Positions 15,185 through 22,659 of a stretch of 22,659 nt of DNA are shown one piece after another. The notes beneath the pieces are model-generated. The model was not told the DNA's origin, did not search any database, and saw only the letters and a program-made list of their open reading frames with translations. How positions within the stretch are numbered: position 1 is the stretch's first letter; every line of letters begins with the position of its first letter. Origin of the DNA: an uncultured Rhodobiaceae bacterium (GTDB lineage Archaea > Thermoplasmatota > Poseidoniia > Poseidoniales > Poseidoniaceae); NCBI GenBank assembly GCA_937911445.1, contig CALDQY010000035.1:1-22659 (forward strand), written 5' to 3'. Both the position numbers and the translations under genes were made by a program.

Positions 15185-16366
15185 TCAGATGAGTCCGACT
15201 TTGGGACCAATCGATTCCAACAGTCGAAGAACGTCGTCGAGGTCGTCTCGGGACAAACCAGCTGACATCTGAGTTCGAATGCGGGCTTTATCACGAGCGA
15301 CCATAGGGAATACAATCGCTCCGGCCATGACCCCCTCCTGCTGGAGGTGTGTTGTCATCGCCTTCGCGGTTGAGGATTCACCACACATGATTGGAATGAT
15401 CGGTGTTGTCGATACCCCCGTATCAAATCCGAGAGATTGCAATTCCTTGCGGAAGTAGTTGGTGTTCTCCCATAGTTTTGCATGGTGTTCTGGCTCTTCC
15501 ATAAGCACTTCAATCGCTGCTTTCTGTGCGGCTGCAACGCCAGGTGGTTGTGAACCTGAGAGAAGCCACGAGCGTGAGTGGTTCAATGCATGCGTTCGTG
15601 TCATATCCGTTCCAGCGAGGATTCCTCCTTGAACGCCGAGTGCCTTTGAGAACGAACCGACTTCGAAGTCAACCTTGCCTTGGAGTTTGAAGTGATCCAC
15701 AATTCCTCGACCTCCCTCTCCAAGAACACCTTCTCCGTGACAATCATCGACCAGAACCATTGCTCCAAATTCCTCAGCAAGTTTGTTCACTTCATCCAGC
15801 GGTGCATAATCGCCATCCATGGAAAAGACGCCATCGGTAATGATGAGTTTACGATCTGCATCCTCATGCGCTCGAAGAACGGCTTCGAGTTCTCCCATGT
15901 CGTTGTGAGCGTACACGCCACGACGTGCCTTCGTTAATCGAACACCATCGATGATTGAACCATGGTTCAGTTCATCGCTAATGATAACATCCTGTGGACC
16001 TTGTACCAATGTCGGAATGAGTCCAACGTTTGCAGTGTAACCTGCTGAATAAATCAAGGCTGCTTCAACGCCTTTGAAATCAGCAACGGTTCGCTCGGCC
16101 TCGAGATGAAGATCCATTGTTCCAGCGATGGCTCGTACTGAGCCGCTACCTGCACCATAGGTCGTCGTAGCATCGACCATTGCTTGAACGACCTTGGGGT
16201 GTGTTGTCAAGTTCAGATAGTTGTTTGCAGACAGCATGATGGTTGGTTTGCCTTCCATCGTGCAACGTGGTTGATTCGGGCCCTCGAGCGTTGGCGGTTC
16301 CCAAAGCAGGGATTTCTCATTGAGTTCGTCAAAGCGTTGTTTCATCCAGGACATGTCGCCAGGCAT
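15185..16366 (-). CDS. kbl: Glycine C-acetyltransferase (2-amino-3-ketobutyrate CoA ligase) type PLP enzyme
   Basis: This alpha-oxoamine synthase of 393 residues is most like Kbl, which splits 2-amino-3-ketobutyrate with CoA into glycine and acetyl-CoA in threonine breakdown. Visible marks are ANNYL near the N-terminus, GSVRAIAGT, DELNHGSIIDGVRL, TDGVFSMDG, the cofactor motif VDDCHGEG and the PLP lysine in GSFSKALG (about K241). RIRTQMSAG near the C-terminus and the SIGPKVGL end also fit Kbl. ATG 16366 gives a length close to E. coli Kbl (398) and has GGTGA just upstream; GTG 16429 would add 21 residues with no family support. No threonine dehydrogenase gene is in the window, so a sister activity (BioF-like or another amino-acid/acyl-CoA condensation) remains possible. 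It is divergent from ribK. Confidence 0.85.
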   Translation of the reverse strand: MPGDMSWMKQRFDELNEKSLLWEPPTLEGPNQPRCTMEGKPTIMLSANNYLNLTTHPKVVQAMVDATTTYGAGSGSVRAIAGTMDLHLEAERTVADFKGVEAALIYSAGYTANVGLIPTLVQGPQDVIISDELNHGSIIDGVRLTKARRGVYAHNDMGELEAVLRAHEDADRKLIITDGVFSMDGDYAPLDEVNKLAEEFGAMVLVDDCHGEGVLGEGGRGIVDHFKLQGKVDFEVGSFSKALGVQGGILAGTDMTRTHALNHSRSWLLSGSQPPGVAAAQKAAIEVLMEEPEHHAKLWENTNYFRKELQSLGFDTGVSTTPIIPIMCGESSTAKAMTTHLQQEGVMAGAIVFPMVARDKARIRTQMSAGLSRDDLDDVLRLLESIGPKVGLI

Positions 16367-16464
16367 GGTCTCACCATTTGCGCCTCGTCGAGGTTGATTA
16401 AGGGCTTTTGTGAGATGTGGCCTCAACACGCATGATGAAAAAGGAGAGGAGGTAGCGTCTCGTT

Positions 16465-16935
16465 GTGCAACTCAATGGAATTGTCAGTAGCGGGTTAGGT
16501 CGAGCACATGTTTTCATGTCTCAACCGCATTACCAAGAACAATTTCGAACCATTCTCGGAACAACAGCTTGGCCGGGTACACTCAACATCACGGTTGAGC
16601 AAAATCACCTTGTCCACTACATTGCACTGAGGAACAAGGCTGGGATCGATACACTCGACGCAGATTCAACTTCGCTTGAGCAAGCATCAAATGTCGACGT
16701 TGATGCTTTTGACGCACTTCGTGTTCGTGGGTTTCTGCGGGATGGCGTCTCTTTTGGTGGAGCCACCGCCTATCGTGCGAAGATTTCCCATGAGAATCAC
16801 ATCATCGATTGTGCTATACTCATTCCAGATCTCACTCGACATGTCGATGTCGTCGAAGTGATTTCAGGGCCGTTTCTAAGAGAACGTCTCGGTGTTGAAG
16901 ATGGTGATGAAATCACGCTTTATCTTGGTGAATGA
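16465..16935 (+). CDS. ribK: CTP-dependent riboflavin kinase
   Basis: This is the archaeal riboflavin kinase, which uses CTP instead of ATP to make FMN. The 156-residue sequence follows the Methanocaldococcus RibK pattern: G-x-V-x-SGLG at the start (GIVSSGLGRA), Y-x3-F and ILG, PGTLN near 37-41 (substrate and metal site), a central insertion, and a C-terminal VEVISGPFLRERLG...DGDEI. There is no helix-turn-helix fused in front, unlike some family members. It is one of the clearest archaeal markers in the window. GTG 16465 is the start; GGAGGT at 16447-16452 is rather far (12 bases), so the start is only moderately certain. The stop abuts the convergent sufT gene (TGATTA). FMN/FAD produced here could support flavin-dependent steps such as SufBCD assembly, though no direct link is shown. 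Confidence 0.9.
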   Translation: MQLNGIVSSGLGRAHVFMSQPHYQEQFRTILGTTAWPGTLNITVEQNHLVHYIALRNKAGIDTLDADSTSLEQASNVDVDAFDALRVRGFLRDGVSFGGATAYRAKISHENHIIDCAILIPDLTRHVDVVEVISGPFLRERLGVEDGDEITLYLGE

Positions 16936-17253
16936 TTAATCCCAGATTCCCATGTCCATGCGGGCATCTTCTGTAGCATGAACTCGTGGATCCCAGCGTG
17001 GGGACCAAACCAGATTGATGTGCACGCTATCGAGACCATCGGTCTGCAATGCTGCACGATGCGCTGCAGCCATGATTTCAGGAGCTGCAGGGCAGCCAGG
17101 TGAAGTGAGTGTCAAATCGATTTCAGCATGCAGACCTTCATCGCGATGTTCGAAGCGAACGCCGTAAACAAGACCAAGGTCGACAATCGAGATGTCCAAT
17201 TCAGGGTCTTCAACGGTTTGCAGCGATTCCATGACGTGTGCTTCCTCGACCAT
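16936..17253 (-). CDS. sufT: SufT/MIP18 family (DUF59) iron-sulfur assembly factor
   Basis: This 105-residue protein has the MIP18/DUF59 signature DPEL followed by SIVDLGLVYGV, LTLTSPGCP (conserved Cys54) and a WSPRWDP end. Relatives (SufT, PaaD, CIA2/MIP18) help mature iron-sulfur proteins rather than build the cluster from scratch. It is the last gene of the suf operon, and its ATG shares one base with the sufE stop (TAATG), which implies re-initiation. The Cys is retained, so cluster or metal handling is plausible. The downstream end abuts ribK. Confidence 0.88.
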   Translation of the reverse strand: MVEEAHVMESLQTVEDPELDISIVDLGLVYGVRFEHRDEGLHAEIDLTLTSPGCPAAPEIMAAAHRAALQTDGLDSVHINLVWSPRWDPRVHATEDARMDMGIWD

Positions 17254-17663
17254 TATTCAACCCCCGATAGATCCTTCATCACCTTGTCAAACATGTTTCG
17301 AAATCCATTGCTCCGTGAAGGTGAAAGCGAATTGAGGATACCCATTTCGACAGCGAAATCAGGTGTCAAAGCCTGTGCTGTCTCGATTGGTTGTTGGTCG
17401 ATGGCAATCGTCAAAATACCCATCAATCCTTGTACCAACTTCGAGTCAGCCCCTGAATAAAGTCGGACAGACCTATCCTCAACGTCAACTCGGACATGGG
17501 CCTCGGATTGACAGCCTGTGATTCGGGTTGAATCATCCCATTCAGAAGTCGGCAATTCGTTCACTTCAGAGGCAAGATCAAAGACATACTCCAAACGTTC
17601 CATTCGATCGTCGATGGATTTGAAATCCTCAATCAACTCAGAAAGTTGCACAGGATAGGTCAT
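17253..17663 (-). CDS. sufE: SufE sulfur-acceptor protein
   Basis: This 136-residue protein activates the SufS cysteine desulfurase and accepts its persulfide sulfur. The active cysteine is C51 in ITGCQSEAHV, in the usual GCQS context, and the C-terminal LSPSRSNGF motif is typical of SufE rather than SufU. It overlaps the sufS stop by four bases and is followed by sufT with a one-base overlap, so the genes are translated as a coupled set. SufE is unusual among Archaea, many of which carry only SufBC, so a bacterial origin of the sufS-sufE part is likely but untested. Confidence 0.9.
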   Translation of the reverse strand: MTYPVQLSELIEDFKSIDDRMERLEYVFDLASEVNELPTSEWDDSTRITGCQSEAHVRVDVEDRSVRLYSGADSKLVQGLMGILTIAIDQQPIETAQALTPDFAVEMGILNSLSPSRSNGFRNMFDKVMKDLSGVE

Positions 17664-18850
17664 GCGAATCGCTCCAAAATATCTCGAAGGTGCGTCAAAA
17701 ATTCTTCAGCATCTTCCATGGTGTTGTAGATGTAGAACGATGCGCGCACTGTGCCGCTGATACCAAGTCGGTTCAACAACGGTTGGGCACAGTGATGGCC
17801 TGTTCGGACCGCAACGCCTCGTGCATCGAGGAGATGTGCAAAATCTTCGCTATGGAGCGTTGGATGCAAAAAGGAGACAACCGATGAATCGTTGTCATCG
17901 TGTCGCCCGTACACCGTCATGCCGAGGGAGCGAAGTTCATCTGCAACGTATCGAGCGATCCCAAGAAGACGTTGATGTTGCTCATTGAGATTCAATTGTC
18001 CAAGATAGTCAAGTGCAGATTTCCAGCCAATGGCTTCAGCAATTCGAGGTGTTCCTGCCTCAAATCGGTGCTCATTGGTTTGGTAGGTGGATCCCTCGAG
18101 CGTCACCGTTTCGATCATATCGCCTCCACCCATGAATGGTTTCATCTCTTGGAAGGTCTCTTCATTAACCAACAGACAGCCAATTCCTGTTGGACCACAC
18201 ATCTTGTGGGCAGATAATGCCATCATGTCTGCACCGAGCTCAGCCATGTTGATCTGGCAATGTGGTGCACCTTGAGCAGCGTCAAGGAGTACTCGTGCAC
18301 CGTTTTCGTGGGCAATTCGAATAATGTCTTCAATAGGATTTCGAACGCCAAGGACATTCGATGTATGGACCACACAAACGAGCCCTGCACCTTCGATGGA
18401 TGCTTCGTATGCTTCCATATCGAGCGTCAAGTCGTCTTTAACTGGGACGTAACGTAGTTCGTTCCCAAACGCTTCAGCGAGCATCTGCCAAGGAACAATG
18501 TCACTATGGTGTTCCATTTCTGTGAGGACAATGGCACGACCTTTGAGTTGAGGATGTCCCCATGCGTGCGCTGCGAGATTGATGGCCTCCGTTGTCCCGC
18601 TTGTGAGTATGCAACGTTCTGCATTGAACCATGATTTTAACGACGTTCGACACGCTTCATAGCCATCGGTCGCCTCACCAGCAAGCGTATGGACTGCACG
18701 GTGTACATTGGCGTTGTGTTTGGTGTAGTAATCGTTCATGGCATCGATGACAACAGCCGGTTTTTGTGTTGTCGCCGCATTGTCGAGATAAATGAGCCGA
18801 TGGCCGTTGACTTGGCGCTGGAGTATTGGAAAGTCATCTTGAATAGCCAT
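17660..18850 (-). CDS. sufS: SufS cysteine desulfurase
   Basis: This group II cysteine desulfurase takes sulfur from L-cysteine and passes it as persulfide to SufE. With the start at ATG 18850 it has 396 residues. Landmarks are YLDNAATTQKP at the N-terminus, SGTTEAINL, the PLP lysine in LSAHKMCGPTG (about K216), and the persulfide cysteine in RTGHHCAQP (about C354), placed as in SufS rather than IscS. ATG 18850 is chosen because GGTGAT lies just before it and it clears the sufD stop at 18855; the upstream ATG 18877 lies inside sufD and adds residues not found in the family. Confidence 0.93.
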   Translation of the reverse strand: MAIQDDFPILQRQVNGHRLIYLDNAATTQKPAVVIDAMNDYYTKHNANVHRAVHTLAGEATDGYEACRTSLKSWFNAERCILTSGTTEAINLAAHAWGHPQLKGRAIVLTEMEHHSDIVPWQMLAEAFGNELRYVPVKDDLTLDMEAYEASIEGAGLVCVVHTSNVLGVRNPIEDIIRIAHENGARVLLDAAQGAPHCQINMAELGADMMALSAHKMCGPTGIGCLLVNEETFQEMKPFMGGGDMIETVTLEGSTYQTNEHRFEAGTPRIAEAIGWKSALDYLGQLNLNEQHQRLLGIARYVADELRSLGMTVYGRHDDNDSSVVSFLHPTLHSEDFAHLLDARGVAVRTGHHCAQPLLNRLGISGTVRASFYIYNTMEDAEEFLTHLRDILERFA

Positions 18851-18854
18851 GCAA

Positions 18855-19889
18855 TCACCCAATGAGTTGACATTCAAGATGCACCGTCAATCGGGTTTGC
18901 ATCGCTTCTCGTACATGTTCAGAGTCGAGCCCGGTAAAGGAGTCAACAAGGAAGCCTTCTACAATCATCGAGGTTGCTTCTTCTTTCGATAATCCTCGAC
19001 TCATCAAGTAGTGCAATTGTTCTTTGTTGATCGGTGCAGATGCAGCACCGTGAGCGGCAGCAACCTCGTTCGCCAAGACCTCAAGTTCAGGAATAGCTTC
19101 GGCTCGTGAGGATGGTGACAACAAGAGATTTCGGAAAATCTGGCCAGCATCGGTATGCTGTGCAACATCATCGATGGTGAGTGCACCCGTTCCAATCGAA
19201 TGGCTCCGGTCATCACAGGCGGCGTTGAGCAACAGGTGTGAGTTCGTGTGTGGTTGTTGATGATGGATTTCAATGTGGTGATCATCATGTCGCGTCCCAT
19301 GCCCGTGAACGGCGATGAATTGCTTGAGAGAGGAATTCGAACCTTTCAGAGTTGAACGGATGTCGGATTTGTTTCGATGCCCTCCCATCGAGAGTGTAGC
19401 AAGTTCAAACCGAGCATCTCGATGAAGCGACCAATCATCGACACGAACCATGACCGAATCGGTGGACAGTTCGTTGATGACGCCTAAGCTCAATTGTGCA
19501 TTCGCATTGATGTCCCCTGTTAGAGCTAAGCCGAACCAATCCGGTTCTCCATGCAAGTGAATGACGATGTTTGATGCAGTATTGCACGTGAAATGAAGAT
19601 GTGTTGCGACTGCATGTCCACCTGCGTGAATGTGAATATGCCCATACTTGTCATCGCAATCGATGGTCGTGGTCTCTTGGAGAACTTCATTGAGAAAGAT
19701 TCGGGCGATATCCGAGGTAGGAAGTGGTTTGACTGCCGATGTACCAAGTTCAAAGTCTTCCGTCTTGATGGATGCTGCATCGACCTGTGGGACAGTATCA
19801 ACAGCGCCAGGATGGACCCTTGACCATGGCGTGTAGCGCCAGAGGTGTTCGGATCGACTTGGAACGTTGGCATCGAGATACGATGTCAT
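18855..19889 (-). CDS. sufD: SufD, scaffold subunit of SufBCD
   Basis: This 344-residue beta-helix protein partners SufB in the SufBC2D scaffold, the complex on which the cluster is assembled. The C-terminal part is diagnostic: AHGAASAPINKEQLHYLMS with SRGLSKEEA. The N-terminus has the usual R-x-E-x-WRYTPW motif (RSEHLWRYTPW). A histidine-rich patch (HDDHHIEIHHQQ) falls in the conserved SufB/SufD core and fits the family pattern. It is shorter than bacterial SufD (about 420), with the N-terminal helical region reduced. It overlaps the sufB stop by four bases. Confidence 0.9.
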   Translation of the reverse strand: MTSYLDANVPSRSEHLWRYTPWSRVHPGAVDTVPQVDAASIKTEDFELGTSAVKPLPTSDIARIFLNEVLQETTTIDCDDKYGHIHIHAGGHAVATHLHFTCNTASNIVIHLHGEPDWFGLALTGDINANAQLSLGVINELSTDSVMVRVDDWSLHRDARFELATLSMGGHRNKSDIRSTLKGSNSSLKQFIAVHGHGTRHDDHHIEIHHQQPHTNSHLLLNAACDDRSHSIGTGALTIDDVAQHTDAGQIFRNLLLSPSSRAEAIPELEVLANEVAAAHGAASAPINKEQLHYLMSRGLSKEEATSMIVEGFLVDSFTGLDSEHVREAMQTRLTVHLECQLIG

Positions 19890-21292
19890 CCAATCGAGCC
19901 CTCCATTTCCAATTCAAGGAGACGGTTGAGTTCAACGGCATATTCCATGGGGAGTTCTCGGGTGAAAGGTTCGAAGAATCCGTTGACAATCATGCCCATA
20001 GCCTCTTCTTCGGTGTGGCCACGGCTCATGAGGTAGAACAGTTGGTCACCAGAAACTTTGGAAACGCTGGCTTCGTGTTCAAGATCAGCTGTCGAGTTTC
20101 CAATTTCCATGGTCGGGTATGTATCGCTTCGGCTGTCTTCGTCGAGCATGAGTGCATCACAAACGACCTTTGAGCGACATCCAGCAGCCTTTGGCGTAAC
20201 CTGAAGCATACCGCGATAAGACGACCGTCCACCGTTTTTGGAGATGGATTTTGATAGAATGTTCGAGGTTGTATTTGGTGCAAGGTGGTGCACTTTTGCA
20301 CCAGCATCTTGATGTTGGCCTTCTCCCGCGTAGGCTACAGAGATAACCTCAGCGTGAGCTCCTTCTCCTTTGAGCAGAACTGCAGGATATTTCATGGTCA
20401 ACTTTGAGCCAATGTTTCCATCGACCCATTCAACGGTAGCGTTTTTGTGAGCAACACCACGCTTTGTGACAAGGTTGTAGACGTTTGCAGACCAATTTTG
20501 TACAGTTGAATAACGGATTTTCGCACCTTCCATGGCGATCAATTCAACCACAGCGGAATGCAAGGAATCCGTCGAGTATGTTGGTGCAGTGCATCCCTCA
20601 ACGTAGTGAATCGATGAACCTTCATCGGCGATGATAAGCGTTCGCTCAAACTGACCCATGTTCTTGGCGTTGATTCGGAAGTATGCCTGAACGGGCATTT
20701 CGACGTGGACGCCTTTCGGCACGTAAATGAACGAGCCACCGGACCAAACCGCTGTGTTGAGCGCAGAGAATTTGTTGTCGGTGTGAGGGATAACCGTTCC
20801 AAAGTATTTCTTGACAATCTCAGGATGCTCTTTGAGTCCTGAGTCCATGTCAAGGAAGAGAACACCTTGTTCTTCGAGATCTTCTCGAATTGAGTGATAG
20901 ACGGCTTCGCTTTCGTATTGAGCTGTGACACCACCAAGCCATTTCTGTTCAGCCTCTGGAATACCCAATCGGTCGAAGGTTCGCTTGATGTCATCGGGTA
21001 CATCGTCCCAATCCTTTTCTGTTTTATCGGATGAACGTAGGAAGTAGGTGACGTTGTCGAAATCGATACCTGCAAGCGATTCACAGTTGCCCCATGTCGG
21101 CATTTCTCGTTCCATGAAGTGATGGTAGGCTTTGACCCGAATGTCTGTCATCCATTCTGGTTCACCTTTGAGTTCCGAGATGTCGCGAACGACTTGTTCG
21201 CTAAGTCCTTTGTCGAATCGTATGGTGGCAGATTCAGGATCGTGGAATCCGTATTTGTAGTCTCCAACCGCATCTTGAGCTTCTCGTGTCAT
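19886..21292 (-). CDS. sufB: SufB, scaffold subunit of SufBCD
   Basis: This 468-residue protein is the main cluster-building subunit of the SufBC2D complex. It is recognised by YKYGF near the N-terminus, the FSALNTAVWSGGSFIYVPKG core, EGCTAP, the ALMLDEDSRSDTYP segment, LEHEAS and DQLFYLMSRG with a following MIVNGF. The cysteine found at C405 of E. coli SufB is not present at the equivalent place (MEIGN), as in many non-proteobacterial SufB proteins, so the sulfur-accepting residue may differ. ATG 21292 has a GAGGTGA just upstream that straddles the sufC stop, coupling the two genes. It precedes sufD with a four-base overlap. Confidence 0.93.
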   Translation of the reverse strand: MTREAQDAVGDYKYGFHDPESATIRFDKGLSEQVVRDISELKGEPEWMTDIRVKAYHHFMEREMPTWGNCESLAGIDFDNVTYFLRSSDKTEKDWDDVPDDIKRTFDRLGIPEAEQKWLGGVTAQYESEAVYHSIREDLEEQGVLFLDMDSGLKEHPEIVKKYFGTVIPHTDNKFSALNTAVWSGGSFIYVPKGVHVEMPVQAYFRINAKNMGQFERTLIIADEGSSIHYVEGCTAPTYSTDSLHSAVVELIAMEGAKIRYSTVQNWSANVYNLVTKRGVAHKNATVEWVDGNIGSKLTMKYPAVLLKGEGAHAEVISVAYAGEGQHQDAGAKVHHLAPNTTSNILSKSISKNGGRSSYRGMLQVTPKAAGCRSKVVCDALMLDEDSRSDTYPTMEIGNSTADLEHEASVSKVSGDQLFYLMSRGHTEEEAMGMIVNGFFEPFTRELPMEYAVELNRLLELEMEGSIG

Positions 21293-21301
21293 TCAATCAC
21301 C

Positions 21302-22045
21302 TCAAGCAAGGGCATCCACCCAATCGTATCCTTCCTTTTCCAGTTTGAGCGCAAGTTCAGGACCCCCGCTTTCAATAATTTTTCCGTCGATGAGAACGTG
21401 AACAACATCAGGCTTGACCAAATCCAAAAGGCGTTGATAGTGTGTAATGATGAGGCACCCGGTGTTTTCCGCAACCGCATTGATGCCCTCTGCAACAATG
21501 CGAAGCGCATCGATGTCCAGTCCAGAATCGGTTTCATCAAGGAGTGCCAGATGAGGTTGCAAGAGCAACATCTGAAGAATCTCGAGACGCTTTTTCTCTC
21601 CACCGCTAAAGCCATCGTTTACGTATCGTGAGAGGAATGATTTGTCCATGTCGAGTTGCTTCATGGCTTCGTTGAGTTCTTGACGAAACGCCCTTGGCGA
21701 AGGGGCCTCGCCTCGAACCGATGCAACGGACTTACGAAGGAAAGTTCCAACCTGAACGCCAGGAATCGCTGCAGGGTATTGGAATGAAAGGAACATACCT
21801 GCACGTGCTCGCTCGAAAACCTCCATGTCTTCGATGTTTTTCCCCTTGTAATGAATGGTTCCACTGGTGATTTGGTAGGCAGGGTGACCCATGATTACGT
21901 TGGCGAGTGTGGACTTGCCAGCACCGTTTCGACCCATGATGGCGTGAATCTCTCCACGGTTCATCTCGAGACTAATGCCTTGAATAATTGGCGTATCCCC
22001 AACCGAGACGTGGAGGTTTTCGACACGCAACAGGACTTCAGTCAT
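21302..22045 (-). CDS. sufC: SufC, ABC-type ATPase of the SUF complex
   Basis: This 247-residue cytosolic ABC ATPase binds SufB and SufD and drives cluster assembly. It carries Walker A GRNGAGKST, the ABC signature FSGGEKKR as in SufC, Walker B LALLDETDSGLD and the switch histidine in LIITHYQRLL. There is no membrane domain, as expected. ATG 22045 is chosen: GGTGA lies four bases upstream and the family normally begins near LLRVENLHV. The frame extends a little further upstream without support. It is the first gene of the six-gene suf operon, nine bases ahead of sufB. Confidence 0.94.
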   Translation of the reverse strand: MTEVLLRVENLHVSVGDTPIIQGISLEMNRGEIHAIMGRNGAGKSTLANVIMGHPAYQITSGTIHYKGKNIEDMEVFERARAGMFLSFQYPAAIPGVQVGTFLRKSVASVRGEAPSPRAFRQELNEAMKQLDMDKSFLSRYVNDGFSGGEKKRLEILQMLLLQPHLALLDETDSGLDIDALRIVAEGINAVAENTGCLIITHYQRLLDLVKPDVVHVLIDGKIIESGGPELALKLEKEGYDWVDALA

Positions 22046-22076
22046 GTTCTCACCCGTTTGCTGGTACCGTCTCTCC

Positions 22077-22085
22077 CTTATCAAT
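22077..22085 (-). promoter_or_regulatory. Weak TATA-like element for the suf operon
   Basis: The minus strand reads ATTGATAAG, about 36 bases upstream of the sufC ATG. Initiation about 26 bases on would give a short leader containing the GGTGA site. Its core is identical to the weak element before the Rieske gene. No binding site for an iron-sulfur regulator was recognised. Confidence 0.3.
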
Positions 22086-22151
22086 AGATGCAATCAATCA
22101 TGATACTACGGCTTTGCAAGATTTCAAACGACAATTCAATTTGGAGCAATC

Positions 22152-22616
22152 ATGGACGACGATTTGGTTCGCGCTTACGCACTCGAAGCGCAGAAGGCTA
22201 TGGAAGAAGAAGCCAACCGCCGAATCGCTGAACAAACCGATCCACAAGAAGAGGAACGGCTCAAGAACACTCGAATCACTGATGTTGTCGAAACGGAACA
22301 CCTCGTTCCAGTTTTGCTCTCTCGCCTAGGGCCAGTACGAGCAGCACTCGACGGACATGGCGGCGGAATTGCAGTCTCAAAATGGGAACGTGCTTCAACT
22401 GGATTCAACTTCGTCCTCGATCTTACAGGAGCTTGTTTGTCGTGCGGCGCCGCCCCAGGCACGCTCGAAGGTGTCCGAAACGATTTGGAAAACGATTCAG
22501 AAATCAATCAAATTCAATTTTCATCCTCACTGCTCGATACGTTCGATGAACTTGGTCGTGAATTCATCCTCGCACACGGAAACGTGGAATTTGTTGATGT
22601 CTCAACGGGCAATTGA
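22152..22616 (+). CDS. Nfu-type (NifU C-terminal domain) iron-sulfur scaffold
   Basis: This 154-residue protein has an N-terminal charged helix (about 1-45), then a NifU-like domain. LGPVRAALDGHGGGIAV replaces the usual RP-x-L-x-x-DGGD, and LTGACLSCGAAPGTLEG holds the CxxC (C95, C98) that binds a bridging [4Fe-4S] or [2Fe-2S] cluster between two monomers. It probably carries clusters from SufBCD to apo-proteins. The gene is divergent from the suf operon across a 106-base gap, so they may be co-regulated. GGAG lies five bases before ATG 22152. The G-H-G-G-G variant in the DGGD region is slightly unusual. Confidence 0.87.
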   Translation: MDDDLVRAYALEAQKAMEEEANRRIAEQTDPQEEERLKNTRITDVVETEHLVPVLLSRLGPVRAALDGHGGGIAVSKWERASTGFNFVLDLTGACLSCGAAPGTLEGVRNDLENDSEINQIQFSSSLLDTFDELGREFILAHGNVEFVDVSTGN

Positions 22617-22628
22617 AAAGAGAAGGTC

Positions 22629-22659
22629 ATGGGGTTGGTACTATGGCTGCATGGATGGA
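22629..22659 (+). CDS. Possible start of a further gene (partial)
   Basis: After the Nfu stop an ATG at 22629 opens a frame to the window edge reading MGLVLWLHGW. The LHGW pattern is reminiscent of the oxyanion-hole segment of alpha/beta hydrolases, but ten residues cannot establish a family. ATG 22643 in another frame is also open. Confidence 0.2.
   Translation, partial: MGLVLWLHGW

Noticed and set aside
18851..18877. Upstream ATG of sufS giving a nine-residue N-terminal extension.
   Set aside because: It would overlap sufD and adds residues absent from the family, while ATG 18850 has a well-placed Shine-Dalgarno.
19230..19310. Histidine-rich patch in SufD as a novel metal-binding insert.
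   Set aside because: It lies in the conserved SufB/SufD beta-helix core, where His-rich segments are typical of the family.
1..22659. CRISPR arrays, tRNA or rRNA genes, insertion sequences, prophage or defence islands.
   Set aside because: No regularly spaced direct repeats, cloverleaf-like segments, transposase motifs or terminal inverted repeats were seen. Nearly all sequence is accounted for by protein genes with short gaps.

Overview
The window looks like a compact archaeal chromosome segment. The best guess is a marine Thermoplasmatota archaeon of the Marine Group II (Poseidoniales) kind. The archaeal call rests on a CTP-dependent riboflavin kinase (RibK), a DUF835 protein, an archaeal-type RND/MMPL exporter, and TATA-like boxes about 26-27 bases upstream of start codons (leaderless transcription). 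Genes are packed almost without spacers: three convergent pairs abut with zero bases between stop codons, a fourth overlaps by 23 bases and a fifth is separated by 4. No rRNA, tRNA, CRISPR array, insertion sequence or gene-free stretch above 300 bases was seen. The lineage assignment is an inference and was not tested by any search.

Layout. 1-450: C-terminal end of an unknown acidic, proline-rich protein with a 30-residue repeat. 493-1374: PHP-family phosphoesterase, convergent with a minus-strand pair, TatC (1352-2158) and a PAP2/Aur1-like membrane phosphatase or transferase with an extra exoplasmic domain (2189-3646). 3772-4920: divergent glycerophosphodiester phosphodiesterase-like protein whose HRG motif sits at its extreme C-terminus. 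4921-7689: MMPL/RND exporter. 7795-8169: Rieske ferredoxin-like protein. 8170-9366: mitochondrial-type citrate synthase. 9422-13370: minus-strand operon, read in the order DUF835 protein, DnaA-like AAA+ ATPase, YkgJ-type cysteine-cluster protein; both junctions are 4-base overlaps. 13432-15180: plus-strand DUF309 protein and two small membrane proteins. 15185-16366: glycine C-acetyltransferase-like PLP enzyme. 16465-16935: RibK. 16936-22045: minus-strand SUF iron-sulfur assembly operon in the order sufC, sufB, sufD, sufS, sufE, sufT. 22152-22616: divergent Nfu-type scaffold. 22629-end: possible start of another gene.

How they fit together. The right third is an iron-sulfur cluster factory: SufS and SufE mobilise sulfur, SufBCD assembles the cluster, and SufT and Nfu mature or deliver it. 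Clients in the window are the Rieske protein and possibly the YkgJ-like protein. Citrate synthase, Rieske and a full SUF system suggest an oxygen-tolerant heterotroph. The left part is about the envelope: Tat export, lipid headgroup chemistry and RND export. The best candidate for something undescribed is the translationally coupled DUF835 / DnaA-like ATPase / YkgJ operon, because Archaea do not use DnaA for replication and this ATPase lacks the DnaA DNA-binding domain. The second candidate is the phosphodiesterase with a displaced HRG motif.
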